Assembly: GCA_964557295.1 (NCBI GenBank)
Contig: CAZKZP010000004.1
Location: forward strand, 1 to 64,000
Length of the DNA stretch: 64,000 bases
Source of the DNA: JBFMHP01 sp964557295
GTDB taxonomy: Bacteria; Pseudomonadota; Gammaproteobacteria; RBG-16-57-12
Reading direction: 5' to 3'
The notes under the pieces are model-generated. The model saw only the letters and a list, made by a program, of their open reading frames with translations. It ran no database searches and had not been told where the DNA came from. This document shows, in pieces, positions 27,861-35,996 of this stretch. The position numbers were made by a program, and so were the translations under genes. Positions within the stretch are counted from its first letter, which is position 1; each line of letters begins with the position of its first letter.

Positions 27861-28796
27861 ATGAATCTCCCCGCCCTCTCGAACAAACTGCTCGTGGTCA
27901 CCGCGCTCGCGCTGCTCGCACTAGCCTTCGTCCCGATCGACGCGCTGCCTTACCATCGGGCCATCAGCGCAACCATGGATACCGGGCACTTCCCCGCCTT
28001 CATCGCCCTCACCCTCTGCGCCCACGTCCTGCTTGCGTGTGCTGCCGTGCCGCGTGCCCTGCTGCTCGCCGTGCTGGGCAGCATTACCTTGGCGCTGGCC
28101 ATCGAATTGATACAACCCTATTTTGGCCGCACCCAGAGCAGCCAGGATCTCTGCGTCGGCACTCTTGGAATTCTAGTCGCCGCGGCTGGTATTCTCCTCT
28201 GGCGAAACGCGCAATGGTGGCTCAAACCCGCGTTTGTAACGCTCGCGCTCATTCTGTTCGCCGCCGTGGCCACACCGGCCTATCGCGAATGGTCGGCGGT
28301 GGCCTGGCAGATCCGGCAATTTCCGCTGCTGGGGGATTTCGAAACCACGCAAGACCTGCGCCTCTGGAACACGACCGACGCCGAGAGCCGCTCGCCGACG
28401 CGCATCGCGCGCTCGCCAGACCATGTCAGTCACGGCGCGCACAGCCTGATGATCGAGGCGGGATTGAGTTCCTGGCCCGGCATCGTCAATCACACCGGCG
28501 ATATGGACTGGCGCGCCTATCGGCATCTACGGCTCGACATCTACAATCCGAGTGCGCCATTCACGCTGCATCTGCGCGTGGACGACGACCAGGACATCGA
28601 TGATTACGATGAGCGCTTCAACAATCAGGTGCGCGTCGCGACCGGCCACAACGCGATCGCCATCCCGATCGCAGCGATCGAAACGCAACGCCCCATGCGC
28701 ACACTGCACCTGCACACCGTGCGCCGCGTGGTCCTGTATCTGGACGGGCAACCCGCGCCGGTCACGTTTTATCTCGACCACATCCGCTTGGAATGA
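27861..28796 (+). CDS. VanZ-like membrane protein with C-terminal sugar-binding-like domain
   Basis: The 311-residue protein has a VanZ-like N-terminal half with about five membrane helices, including the family-type ITLALAIELIQPYFGRTQSSQD segment (E81-Q92 region). From about residue 150 (FPLLGDFETTQDLRLW) it continues as a soluble beta-rich domain that looks like a galactose-binding or carbohydrate-binding module and ends in FYLDHIRLE. VanZ confers low-level teicoplanin resistance in enterococci, but most family members are uncharacterised. The fusion suggests a cell-surface or exopolysaccharide role. It converges with nnrS, four bases apart. Confidence 0.72.
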   Translation: MNLPALSNKLLVVTALALLALAFVPIDALPYHRAISATMDTGHFPAFIALTLCAHVLLACAAVPRALLLAVLGSITLALAIELIQPYFGRTQSSQDLCVGTLGILVAAAGILLWRNAQWWLKPAFVTLALILFAAVATPAYREWSAVAWQIRQFPLLGDFETTQDLRLWNTTDAESRSPTRIARSPDHVSHGAHSLMIEAGLSSWPGIVNHTGDMDWRAYRHLRLDIYNPSAPFTLHLRVDDDQDIDDYDERFNNQVRVATGHNAIAIPIAAIETQRPMRTLHLHTVRRVVLYLDGQPAPVTFYLDHIRLE

Positions 28797-28800
28797 CCCG

Positions 28801-29822
28801 CTATCCCGGCCGCCCATCGATGCGCGGTCGCACCAGAATCGGCGCATACACCCACACNNNNNNNNNNCCATCATCCCCAGCGTCAACACCCCCATGCCGC
28901 CGACCGCGTAGGCGTGCAGCGTCACGGCCGGCGCGATCACGCCCGCCGCGTGCAAGGCGTGCAACGCGAACCCCAACACCACCCAGGCATAACCGAGCCA
29001 CAACACCCAGAGCAGCGGCACCGGCCAGATCTTGCGCGTATGCCAGCCATACAACCGCGCGCCGTGGATCAGCGCCGCCAGCAGCGCCGCCACGATCACG
29101 CCCGTCGGCCACTGCCATAACGCAGCCGCCATCAAGAGGAGAATGCTCGGACCGGCGGTCTTTTCGACGAGCGTCCAGCTGCGGCGCTGAAATCCCGGCG
29201 TCGCGCGCTCGATGAAAAACGGAATCACCCGCCCGCCCATGATGACCATGATCCACAGGATGGACAACAGCGCGAGCAACACGCCGCGCTCGGCACCGTT
29301 AGACAGCACGCCCAGATATTGGAGGTACATCAATGCATCCGCCACGGCGATGACGACGAGGATGAAGGGAAAGATTTGATTGTGCGGCTGGCGCGCCTTG
29401 GCGATCGGCACCGCCAGCACCAGCGCGAGGATCAAAGGAAACAGGCAATCGATGACGGCAAGCACGATCCCCGGCACGGGAAGAAAGGCCAACACCCGGC
29501 CCGCCAGCCAAAGCAGAAACAGCAGCGCCAACGGCGCGCCCGCCGGCGTGGGCAGATTGGTCCAGTTGCGCACCGCGGTGAGCAGAAATCCCGCCACCAC
29601 CGCCAGCCCGAAACCGAACACCATTTCATGCCGATGCCAGGAGAGCGCATCCTGATAGTGCTGCGGCAACGCCCAGCCACCGAGATACACGCCGAGCCAC
29701 AGCGCTATGTAGATAACCGCAAGGACGCCCGCCCCGAGAAAGAACGGCCGAAACCCCAGCGCAAACGGCACGAACCCCGAACTCGGATTACGCGCAGGTT
29801 CTTCGATCTGTATCTGCGCCAT
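28801..29822 (-). CDS. nnrS: NnrS family haem-copper membrane protein (interrupted by gap)
   Basis: NnrS is a polytopic inner-membrane haem- and copper-containing protein linked to nitric oxide tolerance. The N-terminal part matches well: FALGFRPFFLGAG, SWHRHEMVFGFG (His ligands), a GRVIPFF segment, and GGMGVLTLGMM just before the gap. Ten N at 28858-28867 stand for missing sequence. After the gap a different frame reads VWVYAPILVRPRIDGRPG and stops at 28801, the expected NnrS C-terminus. The frame change and a missing block of several tens of residues show that the gap is longer than ten bases; I see no sign that the gene itself is broken. No nitrite or nitric oxide reductase is nearby. Confidence 0.85.
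28858..28867. other. Assembly gap inside nnrS
   Basis: Ten N of placeholder length. The coding frame differs on the two sides, and a stretch of NnrS between GVLTLGMM and the C-terminal VWVYAPIL is missing. Confidence 0.85.
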
Positions 29823-29934
29823 CGCGCACTCCCGTCATTGTCTTGAGACGGACATTGTCGGCTTATCGCACGCCAGCTGTCCATACAACGAAGGTGATAC
29901 CGCGGATGCATTGTTCCCGGCTGTTGCGCCGAAT

Positions 29935-30032
29935 TGTAGGGGCGTGCCCTGCTCTGGAACGGAAAGGCCTATCGCCCGCAGGGCAGGCTCCTACGGCGCG
30001 ACAGCTACGTAGACGCGAGCCCTGTTCGCGAG
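29935..30032. repeat. Degenerate REP cluster
   Basis: GTAGGGGCGTGCCCTGCTC (29937-29955), an inverted unit GCAGGGCAGGCTCCTAC ending at 29994, and GTAGACGCGAGCCCTGTTCG at 30009-30028 are three diverged relatives of the GTAGGAGC REP units. Confidence 0.6.
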
Positions 30033-30087
30033 GAGGCGTGAATTGATGGCGTCTTTCATCGAAGAGATCCACGCCGAATGGCCATTA

Positions 30088-30338
30088 TTAACCCGGCGAC
30101 AAAATAGATCTGGTGTACTGTTCCCTCTCCCTCAGGGATTTATGCCCTTTAGGGTAGAGGGCTAGGGTGAGGGGGATTAACACATTAATTTACCCCCTCA
30201 TCCTCGGCAACCGCTCCATGCGTTGCCCTACCTCCTGCATCCATGCAGTCGTGTCCTTCTACCCTAAAGGGCATAAATCCCGGAGGGAGAAGGGACGCTT
30301 TTAAGATGCGTGGCAGATATATTTAATCGCCCAGTTAA
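30088..30338. repeat. Modular intergenic repeat carrying three cassettes
   Basis: Compared with the 157-bp reference copy at 13917, this element has the same order of blocks but three main insertions. These are 18 bases at 30138-30155 (reverse complement of ACCCTAAAGGGCATAAAT), 48 bases at 30205-30252 containing two small hairpins, and the same 18 bases again at 30261-30278. The ends are TTAACCCGGCGA and TCGCCCAGTTAA. Confidence 0.8.
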
Positions 30339-30405
30339 CACATAACGCCATCTCTGCGCACCGCCCAGGCTACAAACCACCAACCAGACCCAACCTCGGA
30401 CCTGA

Positions 30406-31362
30406 TCACGCCCGGATATCGTCAAACAAAATGCTGGAGAGATAACGCTCACCGGAATCCGGCAGGATCACGACGATGGTCTTGCCGGCGAATTCGGGCA
30501 GCTTGGCCAGACGCGCCGCCACCGCCGTCGCAGCACCGCAGGAGATGCCCGAGAGGATGCCCTCTTCTGTCGCCAGACGCCGGGCGTATTCGATGGCTTC
30601 TTCGTTGGTGACCTGCTCCACGCGATCGATCTGCGACAGGTCGAGCGTGTCGGGGATGAACCCGGCGCCGATGCCCTGGATCTTATGCGGCCCCGGTTTC
30701 ACCGGCAGTCCAGCAAGGGTTTGGGTGATGACCGGGCTCGCGGCGGGTTCCACCGCCACGCTCACGATCTTCTTGCCACGGGTGTTCTTGATATAGCGCG
30801 AGACCCCGGTGATCGTGCCGCCGGTGCCGACACCAGAGATCAACACATCGACCGCGCCGTCGGTATCCATCCAGATCTCGGGGCCGGTGGTTGATTCATG
30901 AATGGCGGGGTTGGCCGGATTCTTGAACTGCTGGGGCATGTAATATTTCTTCGGATCACTGGCGGCGATGCGCTCGGCCTCAGCGATCGCACCGGGCATG
31001 CCCTTGGCGCCTTCGGTCAAGATCAGATTCGCGCCGAAGGCCTTGAGCACCATACGCCGCTCGAGGCTCATGGTCTCCGGCATGGCCAGGTGTACCTTGT
31101 AGCCGCGCGCGGCGGCGACGAAGGCCAGCGCGATGCCGGTATTGCCGCTGGTCGGCTCGATGATCTCCATGCCGGGCCTGAGCACGCCGCGCTTTTCGGC
31201 GTCGAGGATCATCGCCGCGCCGATCCGGCACTTCACCGAATAGGCGGGATTGCGTCCCTCGATCTTGCCGAGCACCAGCGCCTTGCCTGCATCCATGATC
31301 TTGTTGAGCTTGATCAGCGGGGTGTTCCCGATCGAAGCGGAATTATCGTTGTAAATTTTCAT
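30406..31362 (-). CDS. cysK: Cysteine synthase A
   Basis: O-acetylserine sulfhydrylase is a PLP enzyme that makes cysteine from O-acetylserine and sulfide. The 318 residues are typical. Lys44 (in NPAYSVKCRIG) forms the PLP Schiff base, TSGNTGIA is the substrate-binding loop, GTGGTITG binds the PLP phosphate and GISCGAA contacts the pyridine nitrogen. The start has a GGAGGG ribosome site seven bases upstream. The gene stands alone; a 183-bp palindrome lies about 60 bases upstream, and its edge could supply the TTGAAT of a -35 element. Confidence 0.96.
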   Translation of the reverse strand: MKIYNDNSASIGNTPLIKLNKIMDAGKALVLGKIEGRNPAYSVKCRIGAAMILDAEKRGVLRPGMEIIEPTSGNTGIALAFVAAARGYKVHLAMPETMSLERRMVLKAFGANLILTEGAKGMPGAIAEAERIAASDPKKYYMPQQFKNPANPAIHESTTGPEIWMDTDGAVDVLISGVGTGGTITGVSRYIKNTRGKKIVSVAVEPAASPVITQTLAGLPVKPGPHKIQGIGAGFIPDTLDLSQIDRVEQVTNEEAIEYARRLATEEGILSGISCGAATAVAARLAKLPEFAGKTIVVILPDSGERYLSSILFDDIRA

Positions 31363-31421
31363 GGTTTACCCTCCCCTGATGTCGTTGAAGTCATCACGCT
31401 ACCAAGCCCATAGGCGCAATT

Positions 31422-31604
31422 CAACCCGGATTTTCCATTAGCGATCGTAGCGAGAGCGAACAAGGCACTGAAGATGCGCGAAAAAACTGCGGAAACTTGC
31501 CGAGCCGTAGTCATTCTACGGTGACAGGAAGTTTTTGCGGTTTTTTCGTGCAGATTCACCGTATTGTTCGTTCGCAGTAGATCGCTAATGGAAAATCCGG
31601 GTTG
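31422..31604. repeat. 183-bp palindromic element (MITE-like)
   Basis: The element is symmetric about 31513. Perfect 25-bp terminal inverted repeats occupy 31422-31446 and 31580-31604 (ends GGATTTTCCATTAGCGATC). The interior is an imperfect palindrome that closes on CCGTAG-TCATT-CTACGG (31505-31521). There is no open frame. This is the form of a non-autonomous transposon derivative or a large foldback element. It lies between the cysK start and the 3' end of queC. Confidence 0.8.
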
Positions 31605-31631
31605 GAGACATGTACCAGAAGGAAAGCCGCT

Positions 31632-32315
31632 TTATCGTGCTTGGCTGAAATACGCCGTGGGATCACTGACACCGGCGGCTTCAAATCCTGCCTTGCGCAG
31701 CCGGCAGGAATCGCAGACGCCACACGCGCGGCCCAGCTCGTCGGCTTGATAGCAGGAGATGGTCAAGGCGTAATCCACCCCCAGGGCGAGGCCCTGCTGG
31801 ATGATCTGCGCCTTGGTGAGATGGATCAGCGGGGTGTGGATGTGCAGGTGCTTACCTTCGACGCCGGCCTTGGTGGCGAGATTGGCCATCGTCTCGAAGG
31901 CGGCGATGTATTCCGGGCGGCAATCAGGGTAGCCGGAATAATCGACGGCATTGACGCCGAGGAAGATGTCCTGCGCCGCCAGCACCTCGGCCCAGCCCAG
32001 GGCGTAGGAGAGGAAGATGGTGTTGCGCGCCGGCACATAGGTGACGGGGATGCCGTCTTGCAGGCTCTCAGGCACCGGGATGGAGTGATCGGTGAGCGCC
32101 GAGCCGCCGATGCCGCTGAAGTCGAGCGGGATGACGAGGTGGCGCGCCACGCCCGCCGCCTGCGCCACGCGCGTGGCCGCGCTCACTTCGCTCTCATGGC
32201 GCTGGCCGTAGCGAAAACTCAGGGCGTAACATTCATAGCCGGCCGACTGCGCCAGTGCGAGAACGGTCGCCGAATCCAGCCCGCCCGAGAGCAAGACCAC
32301 CGCTTTTCCGCTCAA
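31632..32315 (-). CDS. queC: 7-cyano-7-deazaguanine synthase (QueC)
   Basis: QueC converts 7-carboxy-7-deazaguanine to preQ0 with ATP and ammonia in queuosine synthesis. The 227 residues carry the PP-loop SGGLDS at 10-15 and a C-terminal zinc site (CYQADELGRACGVCDSC). No ATG fits the N-terminus. The start is taken as TTG at 32315, whose bases overlap the TGA stop of queE (TTGA). A GAGGAG ribosome site inside the queE end supports this, giving tight translational coupling. Longer frames only read queE out of frame. Confidence 0.92.
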   Translation of the reverse strand: MSGKAVVLLSGGLDSATVLALAQSAGYECYALSFRYGQRHESEVSAATRVAQAAGVARHLVIPLDFSGIGGSALTDHSIPVPESLQDGIPVTYVPARNTIFLSYALGWAEVLAAQDIFLGVNAVDYSGYPDCRPEYIAAFETMANLATKAGVEGKHLHIHTPLIHLTKAQIIQQGLALGVDYALTISCYQADELGRACGVCDSCRLRKAGFEAAGVSDPTAYFSQAR

Positions 32316-32953
32316 CGCCCGCGCTCCTCGCCCCAGAGGACCTTGTGCAGCTGCAATTGAAAGCGCACCGGCAGACGATCCGCGATGATCCACTCGGCCA
32401 GCTCGCGCGGGGCCATGGAGGCGAATGCGGGCGAGAACAGGATCTCGCAGATCTCGGGCAGGTTGTATTTCACCAAAGCGTCCTTCGCCCATGCGTAATC
32501 GGCGCGATCGCAGATCACGAACTTCACCTGATCATGTGCCTGCAAATGGGTGATGTTGCCGTAGAGATTCTTGTCGACCTCGCCCGACCCCGGCGTCTTG
32601 ATGTCCATGACCTTGATCACGCGCGGGTCGACCGCGCTGACATCGAGCGCCCCGCTGGTCTCCAGCGACACCTCGAAGCCCCGGTCGCACAGCATGGCGA
32701 GCAGGCCGATGCATTCGCGCTGCGCCAGCGGCTCGCCGCCGGTGACGGTCACGTGCTTGACGGCGTATTTGTCGACCGCCGCGACGATCTCGTCCAGCCC
32801 CATCCACTCGCCGCCCTGAAAGGCGTAAGTGGTGTCGCAGTAGCCACAGCGCAGGGGACAGCCGGTCAGACGCACGAACACGGTGGGCAGGCCGACCGTG
32901 CGCGACTCGCCCTGCAGGGAAAGAAAGATTTCGGTGATGCGGAGACGATTCAT
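32312..32953 (-). CDS. queE: 7-carboxy-7-deazaguanine synthase (QueE)
   Basis: QueE is the radical SAM enzyme that contracts 6-carboxytetrahydropterin to 7-carboxy-7-deazaguanine. The 213 residues contain the cluster motif C32PLRC36GYC39 and the GGEP motif (VTGGEPL). The start at 32953 (MNRLRITEIF) is preferred over an upstream ATG at 32965. It precedes queC with a four-base overlap and follows cpoB in the conserved tol-pal-queE-queC order, though a repeat-rich gap separates it from cpoB. Confidence 0.94.
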   Translation of the reverse strand: MNRLRITEIFLSLQGESRTVGLPTVFVRLTGCPLRCGYCDTTYAFQGGEWMGLDEIVAAVDKYAVKHVTVTGGEPLAQRECIGLLAMLCDRGFEVSLETSGALDVSAVDPRVIKVMDIKTPGSGEVDKNLYGNITHLQAHDQVKFVICDRADYAWAKDALVKYNLPEICEILFSPAFASMAPRELAEWIIADRLPVRFQLQLHKVLWGEERGR

Positions 32954-32991
32954 TGCGGATGCCAACAGGGTTTAACCAATCATTGCGTAAG

Positions 32992-33094
32992 TTCCCTCTC
33001 CCCTCGGGAAGGGGTTAGGGGAGGGAGTCAAATAAAAGCATCTTTCGCTTTGTACCCCCTCACTTCATCCCTCACCCGCCTGCAGGAGAGGGGG
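32992..33094. repeat. Diverged modular intergenic repeat
   Basis: CCCTCTCCCCTCGGGAAGGG, TTAGGGGAGGGAGTCAAATA, and a second cytosine-rich hairpin ending GCAGGAGAGGGGG form another copy, flanked by GGGTTTAACC and AGGGTTGC remnants of the terminal repeat. It lies between cpoB and queE. Confidence 0.6.
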
Positions 33095-33237
33095 ATATTC
33101 TGGATTGCACTTAGGGTGCCTTTCAATCATAGGGTTGCTACGTACTGCCAAAAGAAAGGTCATGCGGCTTTCTTCGGTTTAGACGCACTTTTATGCAACG
33201 GTCAGACTTCCGCTGGAGGCGGGAGGTTCACGCGAGC

Positions 33238-34083
33238 TCAGTTGCCCGACGTGCGGAGTTCCTGCAGGCGCTTTTCAGCCAATCGCGCCACGCTGGTGCC
33301 AGGGAATTCAGCAACGACCTGGTCCAGTATCTTGCGCGACTCTGCGAAATTTTTCTGCTCGTAATAGGCAAATCCGAGTTTGAGCATGGCATCGCTGCGC
33401 TTCTGGCTTTCGGGATTGGCGACGACCTTGCGAAACTCCGCCACGGCCTCGTCGAACCGGCGCGTGACGTAATAGCACTCGCCGAGCCAGTATTGCGCGT
33501 TGTCGGCGAAGCGCCCCGTGGGGTTTTGCGCAAGCACGGTCTTGAACCCGGAGATCGCCGGTTCATAGTCGCCTTGCTTGAGCGCGGCGAAGGCGTTTTG
33601 GTAGGTCGCCTGCTCGGACGAGGCGCCTCCGCCTGTGGCCGAGGCCGGGACAGGAGGCAGCTCGCCGAGATCCTCGGTCGGCGCCATCGAGGCGGGTGTG
33701 CGCGTCAGATCGCTCAACGCGCGCTCGAGATTGTTCAGACGACGATCGGCATCCACATACAGATCGCGCTGCCGCTGTTTCATGCTTTCGAGTTCATAAC
33801 CCTTTTCTTCCAGCATGCCGCGCAGCTGCTGCACATCCTGTTGCAGGGTTTGCAGCTGTTGCACCATGTCGACGAGATTCTGGCTCTCCAGCAGACGCTC
33901 CAACCTTTGCACGCGCTGCTCGGTGGTCAGCGGCGCGGTATAGGCCTGCGAACCGCCAGGTTTGGGCGTGAGATCCACCACCGGCGCCGCAGACTGGGCG
34001 CCCGCGGCAACAATGAGGAACAGGCAACCCGTCGTCAGGGCCGCCTGTTTTGCTCGAAATGGAGAGAACCCGAGCACTGGCAT
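33238..34083 (-). CDS. cpoB: Cell division coordinator CpoB (YbgF)
   Basis: CpoB is a periplasmic protein that links Tol-Pal function to peptidoglycan synthesis during constriction. The 281-residue precursor has a signal peptide, an N-terminal coiled-coil trimerisation region (about 55-120, rich in Gln, Leu and Arg) and C-terminal tetratricopeptide repeats from about 160 (YQNAFAALKQGDYEPAI, AQYWLGECYYVTRRFDEAV, LKLGFAYYEQKNFAES). It is the last gene of the Tol-Pal operon, three bases after pal. Confidence 0.93.
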   Translation of the reverse strand: MPVLGFSPFRAKQAALTTGCLFLIVAAGAQSAAPVVDLTPKPGGSQAYTAPLTTEQRVQRLERLLESQNLVDMVQQLQTLQQDVQQLRGMLEEKGYELESMKQRQRDLYVDADRRLNNLERALSDLTRTPASMAPTEDLGELPPVPASATGGGASSEQATYQNAFAALKQGDYEPAISGFKTVLAQNPTGRFADNAQYWLGECYYVTRRFDEAVAEFRKVVANPESQKRSDAMLKLGFAYYEQKNFAESRKILDQVVAEFPGTSVARLAEKRLQELRTSGN

Positions 34084-34086
34084 CGA

Positions 34087-34650
34087 TCAACGGCTGGTGT
34101 AGACCAGCTCGACGCGGCGGTTCAAGCGCCAGGCGCCCTCATCGTGACCCGCCTCGGCCGGGCGCTCTTCGCCATAGCTCACGGTGGTGAGCTGGTTGGC
34201 ACCAGCGCCTTGCAGCGACATGATCTGGTTGACGGCGTGCGCGCGGCGCTCGCCCAGTCCGACGTTGTATTCGCGCGAACCGCGCTCATCGGCATGGCCT
34301 TCCAGACGAACACGTGCGCCGGGATTGCTCGCCAGATACTGCGCGTGCGCGGTGAGCACTTCACGCACATCGGACGGGACCACACTGCTGTCATAATCAA
34401 AATAAACCACGCGGATGGAAAGCGGATTCTTGGGATCCTCGAATGCGGTGGCGGCCGTGGTGGTGCCTGCACCGGTAATGGCCGAGCCTTCCGCCGCGCC
34501 CGTACCCGCCGCGCCACTCGTCACCGCGCCGGACTCCGCCCCTTCCATTTTCGTCGCACCGGCCTCGCCTTCCGTCGCCTTCGGTGTGGTGCTGCACGCA
34601 CTCAGTGAAATCACGCCGGCCACCAGCAGTCCCAGATACACCTGTTTCAT
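34087..34650 (-). CDS. pal: Peptidoglycan-associated lipoprotein Pal
   Basis: Pal is anchored in the outer membrane by its lipidated Cys19 (VISLSAC) and binds peptidoglycan through an OmpA-like C-terminal domain. It is released by TolB during envelope constriction. The 187-residue precursor has an unusually Gly/Ala/Thr-rich linker (about residues 25-65) before the OmpA domain, which includes the diaminopimelate-binding region RLEGHADERGSREYN. The start at 34650 (MKQVYLG) is chosen because the upstream frame adds non-signal sequence. Confidence 0.95.
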   Translation of the reverse strand: MKQVYLGLLVAGVISLSACSTTPKATEGEAGATKMEGAESGAVTSGAAGTGAAEGSAITGAGTTTAATAFEDPKNPLSIRVVYFDYDSSVVPSDVREVLTAHAQYLASNPGARVRLEGHADERGSREYNVGLGERRAHAVNQIMSLQGAGANQLTTVSYGEERPAEAGHDEGAWRLNRRVELVYTSR

Positions 34651-34678
34651 TATTCTCTCCTCGAAAAAAAACACTATC

Positions 34679-35986
34679 TTAATGGTTCATGAAGGGTCCC
34701 CAGGCGGGCTCACGTACATCGCCCTCCTGGATCGCTAATCGTTGCTTAACGCCGCCATCGACAGACACCGCCGACAATACCCCGCGGTTTCTGTCTTCCG
34801 TGGCATAAATCACCATGCTGCCATTGGGCGCGAAACTCGGTGATTCATCCAGGCGGCTTTCGGTTAAAACCTGCATATTACCTGATTTCAAATCTAAAAT
34901 CGCTATCCGAAATCTACCTTTATCGCCATTGACCATGGTCAGCCGCTTCCCATCCGGGGAAAAACTCGCCCTGGCATTGTAATCCCCATCGAAGGTCAAG
35001 CGAGTCACTTGACGATCGGAGATGGTGTAGCGATAGATATGCGGTTTGCCGCCGCGATCGGAGGTGAAGACGAGGCTCTTGCCGTCTGGCGACCAGGCCG
35101 GCTCGGTATCGATGGCGTAGTTATCGGTGAGGCGGGTGCGGCTGTTGCTCGCCAGATCCAGCACATAGATATCGGGATTGCCCGCATAGGAGAGCGTCAA
35201 GGCCAGCTTCTTGCCGTCCGGCGACCAGGCCGGGGCGCCGTTGATGCCTTTTTCCGAACTCAATGCCCGGCGCTGCCCGGAGACGATCTCCTGCACATAG
35301 ATCTCGGGGCGTCCTTTCTCATAGGAGACGTACGCGACCCGCTGACCATCCGGCGACCAGGCCGGCGACATGATCGGCTCCGAGGAGGACAGCACCACCT
35401 GCGGATTGTGGCCATCGATATCGGCCACCACGAGGGTGTGGAGCTTGGTCTTGTCGGGCTTGGTCCGCACCTCGACATAGAGGATGCGGGTGCTGAAGGC
35501 CCCCTTCTCGCCGGTCAGCCGCTCATAGATCATGTCGCTGATCTGATGGGCCACGGCACGCATGTGGGTGGCGCTGACGCCGCGCAGCACATAGCCTTCG
35601 AGCTGCGATCCCTTGAAGACATCGAACAGCTGGAACTGCACGTCATAGGCCCCGGTGGCGGTTTGTTTGATCTTGCCCACGACCAGATTCGGGACGTTCA
35701 ACAGCCGCCAGTCCGTGAATTTGACCTCATTGGCCTGATGCGGCTGGGTGATGAAATCCTTCTGCGGAACGAGGGAAAAACGCCCGCTGCGCTTGAGATC
35801 ATCACCAATGATGGCGGCGATATTCTCGGAAGGCGTTACGGCAACCTCCATCCCGAATGGCACCACGGCGATCGGTTGCGCCTTGCGCACCCCTTGGGTG
35901 ATTTCAATGGTCAATGCGGCGTGCGCCGCCACGCCGGTCACCAGCAGCAGGCCGCTGAGCAGGATTTGCATCGTGAATCTATTCAT
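34679..35986 (-). CDS. tolB: Tol-Pal system beta-propeller protein TolB
   Basis: TolB is a periplasmic protein that binds Pal and is displaced by TolA under the proton motive force. The 435-residue precursor has a signal peptide ending in VAAHA. An alpha/beta domain follows, then a six-bladed propeller with repeated WSPDG(Q/K) motifs (PAWSPDGQRVAYVSYE, PAWSPDGKKLALTLS, PAWSPDGKSLVFTSD, ASFSPDGKRLTMVNG). The start at 35986 (MNRFTM) gives a normal signal peptide; the longer frame to 36055 is out-of-family. Confidence 0.96.
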   Translation of the reverse strand: MNRFTMQILLSGLLLVTGVAAHAALTIEITQGVRKAQPIAVVPFGMEVAVTPSENIAAIIGDDLKRSGRFSLVPQKDFITQPHQANEVKFTDWRLLNVPNLVVGKIKQTATGAYDVQFQLFDVFKGSQLEGYVLRGVSATHMRAVAHQISDMIYERLTGEKGAFSTRILYVEVRTKPDKTKLHTLVVADIDGHNPQVVLSSSEPIMSPAWSPDGQRVAYVSYEKGRPEIYVQEIVSGQRRALSSEKGINGAPAWSPDGKKLALTLSYAGNPDIYVLDLASNSRTRLTDNYAIDTEPAWSPDGKSLVFTSDRGGKPHIYRYTISDRQVTRLTFDGDYNARASFSPDGKRLTMVNGDKGRFRIAILDLKSGNMQVLTESRLDESPSFAPNGSMVIYATEDRNRGVLSAVSVDGGVKQRLAIQEGDVREPAWGPFMNH

Positions 35987-35996
35987 CGGATACCTA

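Larger units (their letters stand above)
29823..30405. other. Gene-free region between nnrS and cysK
   Basis: About 580 bases with no credible gene. It contains a cluster of degenerate REP units (29935-30032) and the largest copy of the modular repeat (30088-30338). Confidence 0.6.

Noticed and set aside
28527..28857. Extension of the nnrS frame beyond the gap to 28527
   Set aside because: After the ten N this frame reads antisense to the VanZ-like gene with no NnrS similarity, whereas another frame gives the proper NnrS C-terminus ending at 28801.
27412..30338. CRISPR array from the repeated cytosine-rich blocks
   Set aside because: The repeats are palindromic elements with terminal inverted repeats, irregular spacing and opposite orientations; there are no uniform spacers and no cas genes.
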